Source: a virus
Virus record (IMG/VR): IMGVR_UViG_3300009423_000025
Span: 1-24,624 of that record
Reading direction: 5' to 3' (one strand)
Length of the DNA stretch: 24,624 bases
Both the position numbers and the translations under genes were made by a program. Below are positions 19,479 to 24,624 of the stretch, piece after piece. How positions within the stretch are numbered: position 1 is the first letter of the stretch; each line of letters starts with the position of its first letter. The notes beneath the pieces were generated by a model. It was not told where the DNA came from and made no database searches. It worked only from the letters and a program-made list of their open reading frames with translations.

Positions 19479-22063
19479 TAACCTATCCCAAAATCACTAC
19501 CCCTACGGACAGCTTCTTTAATTTGCTCTGCAAGTTCACCTTCTACAAAATCTTGTGTCATAACATTTCCTGATACATTTATTACTACATTACCACTAGC
19601 TGTACCACCACCTCTATTCATTTGATTAAGAGTTTCTAGTCCAATAGATTCTACAGCTCTTCTACTCATTACAAACTCACCACGTTCTGCTTCTATTAAA
19701 GTGCCACCTTCTGAATGTCTTCTACCACCTACATAACCACCATCTTCAAACTGTAAAGCACCACCAGGACCTGTAGGTTTACTTCCACCTCCACCACCAG
19801 CACCCATTTTACCCATAGAATTTTCTATTTGTGCTACAGCAGCCAATCCTGATACTAATATTGCAGCAGCTTTAACTGGTGTTTTTAATGCAGCAGTAAA
19901 GGCTTCGTATGTGTTTATAATAGCAGATAATTGTGAAAGTCTAGCAGCAACTTTTGCTCCTTCTTTATGTTGTGAAGCAGCAAGACCTAAAGCATCTAAT
20001 AATTGTACAGTAGAATCTTTTTCTGCTTTATTTCTAAATATAGATAGTTTATGTGTCTTACCATCTAAATCTTCTACCTCTTCTTTTTGTACTTTTAAAT
20101 TATGAATAGCTATAGCAAGTTCATTTGTAAGACCTATTTCTTCTGCTATTTTTTCTAGCTTTAATATTTTTGTATCTATTTCTTTTAATTCTGTTTGTGT
20201 TGTTTTTTCTAAAACTTGAGAAAGTATACCTTCTTCTTCTGATAGTAATTGCTTTAATTCTTTTTCTTTTTCAAATAAAGCGTTTAACTCTCTTATTCTG
20301 TCAGCGTGTTCTGTAGATATAACAACACCTTTAGCTGCTTGTTCATTTAAAAACATTTGAGCAGCACTTACACCTTGAACTTTTGCAATTCTTTTTTCTA
20401 GTCTTGCTATTTGATTAAGACCTATAGATTTGCCTTCAGTTACAATAAAATCTTCTAATTCATCTTTTAAAGCTTTCTGTGCTTCTTTTACATCGTTTAT
20501 ATTAATACCATATCTATCCATAAGCTCATTAGCAAGTCTTTGTTGTTGTATATCGCCATCAGTATTGTATTCTCGCATAGATACTTTAAGTTTATCCATT
20601 TCTTTGCGAACTTTTGCTTGAGCTTTACTAAAGTCTAGGTTAGTTCCTGTTAAATCAGCCAATCTTTTTTCTAACATTACTATTGTTTCTTGTAATACTT
20701 TAAATTCTGTTTCAGGCATTAATTTAATAGGTTCAGGTGTAGCTACTGGTTCAAAAGTTAAATCGACAGGCTCTAAAAATAAATTTTCATTAAGTTGTTG
20801 ACCCATAGCTTTTGTTTGTTCATCAGAAGTTTTTCTTAACTTTTCTAATTCATCTTCTATTTGACCTATTGTAAATAATTGTATTTGTTTATTATATTCA
20901 GTCAGCTCTTTGTTTAAATCTGATATTCCTTGAGTTGCATCATCAGTATCTTCTTTTGATGGAAATATTTTATTCCATATATATCCAAGAGCTTCAAATG
21001 CCAGTAATGCAATTGCAAAAATTTTAGAAGCTCTTATAAAACCTTTTGTTGCTTTTGTAGCAAAATCCATAGCAGTACCAAATGCTGTTGTACCTGCTTT
21101 AACTTTTATAAATTTACTTGAAAGTAAAGTAAGAACAGTTGCTAACCCAGCAAAAAATGTTTGTAAATCAGTTAATGGTTTTAATAAAGTTATAGTAATT
21201 TTTGCAAATGCTTTTACTACAGGCATTAACTTTTGACCCAATATAATAGCTGTTTCTTCAAATTCAGCACTTAATGCTTTCATTACATTAGCATAAGAGT
21301 CTGCTGTTCTTATTGCATCACCTTGTGCATCTGATGAATCCATTTGTAGTATTGCTAATCTTGCTAAAATCTTTTCTTGATCAGTAAGTGTTTCACCTGC
21401 TTCAATAAGACCTTGGTCCATAGCAACCTGTTGCATTCTAGCTTCAGATATTACTATACCATATTTTCTTACTGTTTCATGGTTGCCTACAAGAGCAGAG
21501 TTAAAATCTCTCATAGCATCAGATTCAGATACGTTATTGAAAGATGCTACGTCTATTGCAGTTTTTACTATTTCTTTTGATAAATTGGCAGCTTCGTGCC
21601 TTAACATACCCATAGGTACAAGTATATCCTGTACTGAGGCAGTCATTTGAATTAAACTAAATCTTGACCTTCCTGTTGCATCTGATGTTTGTTGTGCAAA
21701 ATCTAATACAGAATCTGTACTTGCTCCAAACACTACTGAAGCTTTAGCCATTTGCTCTTCAGCATCACCAGCCATGTTAGCTAGTTTTAATAAAGATGCA
21801 GCAAATAAACCTGAAGCAAATGATGCAAGAAGCATTTGTGACCTTAGAACAGAGAATGTTCCACCAACATTTCTAGCTGCTTTTTGTTGTGCAAGAAATC
21901 CATCTGCTGTTTTCTTTTGTGCTACAGTTAAAGGTCCTGAAGCACCAACTAACATTCTATTGTTAGCTGCTAATTGTTCTACTTGTTTATTTAATGATTT
22001 TACTGCTGCTATTACACCAGGATGACCCTGTGCAGCGAACTTTATATTAATTTTATTTGACAT
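19478..22063 (-). CDS. Tape measure protein
   Basis: An 861-residue protein that sets tail length and is later ejected. The N-terminal third (MSNKINIKFAAQGHPGVIAA) leads into SLLKLANMAGDAEEQMAKAS, MTASVQDILVPMGM and SFNNVSESDAMRDFNSALVG, the recognisable tape measure core. Hydrophobic segments are ITLLKPLTDLQTFFAGLATV and ASKIFAIALLAFEALGYIWN. Long coiled coils fill about residues 370-690. The Gly-rich C-terminus (GGYVGGRRHSEGGTLIEAER, GEFVMSRRAVESIG) is a common tape measure ending. If about 1.5 angstrom per residue holds, the tail would be roughly 130 nm. Confidence 0.9.
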   Translation of the reverse strand: MSNKINIKFAAQGHPGVIAAVKSLNKQVEQLAANNRMLVGASGPLTVAQKKTADGFLAQQKAARNVGGTFSVLRSQMLLASFASGLFAASLLKLANMAGDAEEQMAKASVVFGASTDSVLDFAQQTSDATGRSRFSLIQMTASVQDILVPMGMLRHEAANLSKEIVKTAIDVASFNNVSESDAMRDFNSALVGNHETVRKYGIVISEARMQQVAMDQGLIEAGETLTDQEKILARLAILQMDSSDAQGDAIRTADSYANVMKALSAEFEETAIILGQKLMPVVKAFAKITITLLKPLTDLQTFFAGLATVLTLLSSKFIKVKAGTTAFGTAMDFATKATKGFIRASKIFAIALLAFEALGYIWNKIFPSKEDTDDATQGISDLNKELTEYNKQIQLFTIGQIEDELEKLRKTSDEQTKAMGQQLNENLFLEPVDLTFEPVATPEPIKLMPETEFKVLQETIVMLEKRLADLTGTNLDFSKAQAKVRKEMDKLKVSMREYNTDGDIQQQRLANELMDRYGININDVKEAQKALKDELEDFIVTEGKSIGLNQIARLEKRIAKVQGVSAAQMFLNEQAAKGVVISTEHADRIRELNALFEKEKELKQLLSEEEGILSQVLEKTTQTELKEIDTKILKLEKIAEEIGLTNELAIAIHNLKVQKEEVEDLDGKTHKLSIFRNKAEKDSTVQLLDALGLAASQHKEGAKVAARLSQLSAIINTYEAFTAALKTPVKAAAILVSGLAAVAQIENSMGKMGAGGGGGSKPTGPGGALQFEDGGYVGGRRHSEGGTLIEAERGEFVMSRRAVESIGLETLNQMNRGGGTASGNVVINVSGNVMTQDFVEGELAEQIKEAVRRGSDFGIG

Positions 22064-22496
22064 TCTTTGCCTTTGCTTTCTGTTTTGCTTTACTTATCAT
22101 CATGCCTTCTTTTTTTGCAAATGCATTTTTAATTGCTATAAATCTTCTAACCCATTTTGCAGGTTGTTCTCCATATGATCCAGGGAATGGAGGTGTACCA
22201 CTATTTACACAATATGTGTATCTTTCTACATCTCTACTAATCTCTTTAGTGTAGAAATGATTGGTACAAGTAAAGAATGGTAATTGAGCAATAATTGATT
22301 TATCCTCATCAAAATTCGTTCCATTTGCATTACTTTCCCTAACTTCTTCTTGTAAAAGCCATATAACTTCCCATACATCATCCATAGAATTAAATTCTAT
22401 TTCTTTTCTTTTACCATCTATTGCTATAGGTGGTATAGCTTTGTAAGGAAATTGGTGGCAAGAACACCCCCCACACCCATCACTTATTAGTGCTAT
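22053..22496 (-). CDS. Tail assembly chaperone, second ORF (made by -1 frameshift)
   Basis: The frame is open from the end of the first chaperone ORF with no ATG, GTG or TTG before the ATG at complement 22383-22385, which has no ribosome binding site. The conserved part starts earlier: IALISDGCGGCSCHQF, YKAIPPIAIDGKRKEIEF, then MDDVWEVIWLLQEEV. A Cys/Gly-rich start in the -1 frame therefore requires frameshifting. Joining at the AAAA just before the first stop gives a 243-residue fusion, analogous to lambda gpG-gpT. Chaperones of this type bind the tape measure while the tail tube assembles. It overlaps the tape measure start by 11 nt. Confidence 0.7.
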   Translation of the reverse strand: MALISDGCGGCSCHQFPYKAIPPIAIDGKRKEIEFNSMDDVWEVIWLLQEEVRESNANGTNFDEDKSIIAQLPFFTCTNHFYTKEISRDVERYTYCVNSGTPPFPGSYGEQPAKWVRRFIAIKNAFAKKEGMMISKAKQKAKAKNVK

Positions 22497-22499
22497 TTT
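22493..22499 (-). promoter_or_regulatory. Probable -1 frameshift site at the first chaperone stop
   Basis: Read on the minus strand the site is A-AAA-TAG: Lys-AAA precedes the stop codon and is itself preceded by A, so tRNA-Lys can re-pair fully one base back and then read ATA. A G5 run (complement 22519-22523) lies upstream and is an alternative slip point. No lambda-type GGGAAAG heptamer is present in the correct phase. Confidence 0.45.
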
Positions 22500-22783
22500 G
22501 AGTTGGAGGGTTTCCCTTCCCCCTGATTCATAAACTCACTTTGCATAACAGAGAATATTTCTACTTTTTCTTCAAAAGTTATATCTTTGAGAAACTTATC
22601 TGATGTATCACCATCTAATCCTAATCTAATCCACTTTGTCATTGTAGAGTGCATCATTTTAATTTTAGTTGGATTCCCATCTTTGTCCATTTCCCATTCA
22701 ATAGCATCCATCATCTCATCTTGCTCATCTATAGAAACGTTTTTTAGTTTTAATTTTCTACCTGATTTGAGTTCAAACTTCAT
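22493..22783 (-). CDS. Tail assembly chaperone, first ORF (gpG-like)
   Basis: A 96-residue acidic helical protein between the major tail protein and the tape measure gene, the standard position of tail assembly chaperones. The N-terminus MKFELKSGRKLKLKNVSIDE and the EQDEMMDAIEWEMDKDGNPT helix, then TKWIRLGLDGDTSDKFLKDI, are typical. AAGG lies before the ATG. Its TAG stop lies in A-AAA-TAG, where the second ORF continues in the -1 frame. Confidence 0.75.
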   Translation of the reverse strand: MKFELKSGRKLKLKNVSIDEQDEMMDAIEWEMDKDGNPTKIKMMHSTMTKWIRLGLDGDTSDKFLKDITFEEKVEIFSVMQSEFMNQGEGKPSNSK

Positions 22784-22806
22784 GTATTTATTTCCTTATT
22801 ATTTTA

Positions 22807-23814
22807 TTAAGCTAAAGTAATATCAAGCACATTGCCTGATTCTTTGTTTAGTGCCTTCATTTCAACATCTAACATCATTATATCACCTTCGTTGTAGGCA
22901 ACATTAGTTAATACACCACATGGTATTGAAATAGATGCATTAGCAGCAGTTGTTTGTGTTAAAGTAAACAAATCAGCAGCATCATGTGTTGATTGTGTGT
23001 CAAATTCAGCAGGTAACTCCATAGTTACACTATCCAATTTAACTGTAGCATTCATTGTAATTGCTATTTCTTCACTTCTACCAAAACAAGCATAACCTGC
23101 TCCTTCGTCAACACCTGTATAAACAGCTGGACTATCAATTGTTACTCCAAATGATGATAGTATTGGTGAAGTTTTACTTGCAATTTTAACTGCTGAAACA
23201 TCAATACCTGACATATCAATATGATTAGCATCATAAGCTGTGCCTGATACTGCTGTATTATCTGTAAGGTCAGGAACTCTACCTGAACTTATTGTAGCAC
23301 TAAACTTATATTGACCACCATCTGTACCCATATCAGCGTTTAATGTAAAGTTAGTACATAAACATCCTTTTAAAACTATGTTCTGTGCATCACTTCTATC
23401 AGGTGATTGTATTACTAATGTAAATGTTTTGTTTTCTTCAGAAGCTCCATATCTACCTACTGTTGCAGATGGTGCAACACCTATTGTTACATCACCTACT
23501 GATCCTGGATTTAAAGCCATTGCTGTAACACTTTGCATTAACATTACATGACCACCATCTTTATGAAATGTTCCTGATAAAGACAATTCTACTGCTCTCA
23601 TATCATTATCTTGGAAAAAATCATCAATATGTGCGACTCTGCCTGTTTGACTTCTTACATTTGAAACTTGATTTACATTTAGTCCTGGAAAAGAAACTGA
23701 ATCTACATCTAACTGATATACATTTGCTGTTGATGTTAAATCGGTTGGTGTGCCTGTTGCTCCTGTTTCCTCAGATACAAACACCTTAAAATCTTTTGGT
23801 GAAAATACTGACAT
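22807..23814 (-). CDS. Major tail protein (tail tube)
   Basis: A 335-residue protein upstream of the chaperone and tape measure genes. N-terminus MSVFSPKDFKVFVSEETG, then YQLDVDSVSFPGLNVNQ and SGTFHKDGGHVML; later FTLNADMGTDGGQYKFSATI and a repeat of beta-strand patterns to the end. These features fit a siphovirus tail-tube subunit, possibly with a C-terminal surface domain. The start directly follows the previous stop with GGAGG upstream. No Ig-like domain is clearly recognised at the end. It is the most abundant tail component in such phages. Confidence 0.8.
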   Translation of the reverse strand: MSVFSPKDFKVFVSEETGATGTPTDLTSTANVYQLDVDSVSFPGLNVNQVSNVRSQTGRVAHIDDFFQDNDMRAVELSLSGTFHKDGGHVMLMQSVTAMALNPGSVGDVTIGVAPSATVGRYGASEENKTFTLVIQSPDRSDAQNIVLKGCLCTNFTLNADMGTDGGQYKFSATISSGRVPDLTDNTAVSGTAYDANHIDMSGIDVSAVKIASKTSPILSSFGVTIDSPAVYTGVDEGAGYACFGRSEEIAITMNATVKLDSVTMELPAEFDTQSTHDAADLFTLTQTTAANASISIPCGVLTNVAYNEGDIMMLDVEMKALNKESGNVLDITLA

Positions 23815-24003
23815 CTATTTATCCTCCTTCTTAGGTTGCTTTTTTTCAGCACCTACTGTTTCTACTTTATCTTTAATGAACTTGTTTATTTCGTCAAGTT
23901 CTACTGTTTTCCCTTGTTCTAGAGCAATCCAATCTTTATATGATAAACCACAATGATTATCCATAGATGATAGATGTACTCCTTTTTTTAGTTTTACTTT
24001 CAT
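23815..24003 (-). CDS. Small tail-region protein (62 aa)
   Basis: The start at complement 24001-24003 is fixed by a perfect AGGAGG 5 nt upstream; the frame extends to 24045 but that part overlaps the preceding gene. MKVKLKKGVHLSSMDNHCG, then DWIALEQGKTVELDEINKFI and a Lys/Glu-rich end. The KVxLKxG...Lxx...GxxVxL pattern resembles small FeS-like or structural phage adaptors between terminator and tube genes. Function unknown. Confidence 0.55.
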   Translation of the reverse strand: MKVKLKKGVHLSSMDNHCGLSYKDWIALEQGKTVELDEINKFIKDKVETVGAEKKQPKKEDK

Positions 24004-24011
24004 AAAACCTC

Positions 24012-24449
24012 CTATCCTACATTTGCTAAATGTTGTCCAATCCAAGTCAACTGCACAACATATTCGTTTTCGTCATCTAAGGCATTTAGCTCAGTTGTTT
24101 GAATACGACAATTAAAACATCTAGAGCTGTCAGCGAGTGTCATTGAGATGTTATCGTGTATTAATGCCTCAATCCTTGATGTTACTCTTAGAACTTGATC
24201 TAATGCATTTTTATTAACATTAGGTTCTGAAAAGTAATAATACATATCTATTGTAAATTCTCTTGTTTCGGCAGATATATCATATTTCAATAATTCACTA
24301 CCTATAGGGTCTAATCTTAAAAACTGTGTACCAGCATCTTTAGTTTCATGTCCAATATACACAGGCAGAGTAGACTTAAATTCTGTTCTAATTATACCTC
24401 TTAATTTATCAAGAATACCCTTAAAGTTGTTAGTAAAAGTTATAGCCAT
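24012..24449 (-). CDS. Tail terminator/tail completion protein
   Basis: A 145-residue protein located upstream of the major tail protein gene and coupled to the preceding gene by TAATG. IRTEFKSTLPVYIGHETKDA and SAETREFTIDMYYYFSEPN, then a central helix VLRVTSRIEALIHDN and the closing YVVQLTWIGQHL form the alpha-beta layout of tail terminator proteins. These cap the tail tube and bind the head connector. The call rests on layout and position; a minor tail protein is the alternative. Confidence 0.6.
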   Translation of the reverse strand: MAITFTNNFKGILDKLRGIIRTEFKSTLPVYIGHETKDAGTQFLRLDPIGSELLKYDISAETREFTIDMYYYFSEPNVNKNALDQVLRVTSRIEALIHDNISMTLADSSRCFNCRIQTTELNALDDENEYVVQLTWIGQHLANVG

Positions 24450-24624
24450 TAATATCTTCTTCCGTTACGTCTAATTCTTGTCATTTTTACAGCTTTACCA
24501 CTAGAAGCATCTACATCTTCATATCTTCCAAAACATTCTATTTCCCATTCATCGTTTTGAATTGCATCTGTATTACCAGCAAACCTTATTTGTAAACTTC
24601 CAGCTAAAGGTTGATAATCACCAC
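24449..24624 (-). CDS. Head-tail connector protein, C-terminal fragment (runs off the right edge)
   Basis: The last 58 codons of a gene reading leftward from beyond the window. Visible: GDYQPLAGSLQIRFAGNTDA, then WEIECFGRYEDVDASS and MTRIRRNGRRY, followed by a stop overlapping the next start (TAATG). A beta-rich end with a basic tail, directly upstream of the tail terminator, fits a head-tail adaptor or neck protein. The family cannot be fixed from this fragment. Confidence 0.45.
   Translation of the reverse strand, partial: GDYQPLAGSLQIRFAGNTDAIQNDEWEIECFGRYEDVDASSGKAVKMTRIRRNGRRY

Noticed and set aside
1-24624. CRISPR array or anti-CRISPR locus
   Set aside because: No regularly spaced direct repeats, and no small protein recognised as an anti-CRISPR or Aca regulator pair.

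Overview
This window comes from a very AT-rich double-stranded DNA tailed phage with siphovirus-type gene content: terminase, portal, scaffold, major tail protein, a frameshifted tail-assembly chaperone and an 861-residue tape measure. The very low GC, tightly overlapping genes and family mix (Rad52-type annealing protein, MuF-like head protein, small zinc-ribbon proteins) resemble marine phage genomes recovered from metagenomes. That ecological placement is an inference; the host cannot be read from the sequence. No integrase, DNA polymerase, endolysin or canonical tRNA is recognisable.

Layout. (1) 1-646, minus strand: start of the major capsid protein, preceded by the scaffold gene. (2) 737-5052, plus strand: terL, portal, a small unknown, a neck/tail-completion protein, a MuF-like minor head protein, an MscS-like membrane protein and a 50-residue membrane peptide. 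(3) 5045-5695, minus: a terS-like protein, inverted and far from terL. (4) 5.8-7.8 kb: a two-gene minus-strand cassette with its own operator-like site and terminator. It is bracketed by a 16-nt direct repeat and differs in short-word composition. (5) 7.8-8.6 kb: a gamma-glutamylcyclotransferase-like gene that appears to lack the catalytic Glu, then a 382-nt structured non-coding stretch. (6) 8604-14280, plus: a dense early cluster. It includes a SEC-C protein, an XRE repressor-like protein, a Rad52-like annealing protein, a small protein with an SSB-type acidic tip, a DnaT-like protein, a Holliday-junction-resolvase-like nuclease, HNH and PD-(D/E)XK nucleases, a NinB-like protein and many tiny proteins. 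Two tRNA-sized inverted-repeat elements sit between genes here. (7) 24624-14258, minus: the tail operon in the order connector end, tail terminator, small protein, major tail protein, chaperone with -1 frameshift, tape measure, a large tail-tip protein ending in a dockerin, a cohesin-like protein, and a terminal tail protein.

How it fits together. The left and right edges are both minus-strand head genes read leftwards, so a circularised genome would join them. The window is then probably most of a small genome, missing only most of the capsid gene and one or more connectors. The strongest novelty is at the distal tail. A textbook type I dockerin, with all ten calcium-ligand positions filled, ends the 1177-residue tail protein, and the next translationally coupled gene has a cohesin-like pattern. 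This suggests a phage-encoded cohesin-dockerin joint between tail-tip proteins. Other points of interest are the minimal MscS-like protein in the head operon, a frameshift apparently required to express the second chaperone ORF, and the bracketed cassette at 5.8-7.8 kb.
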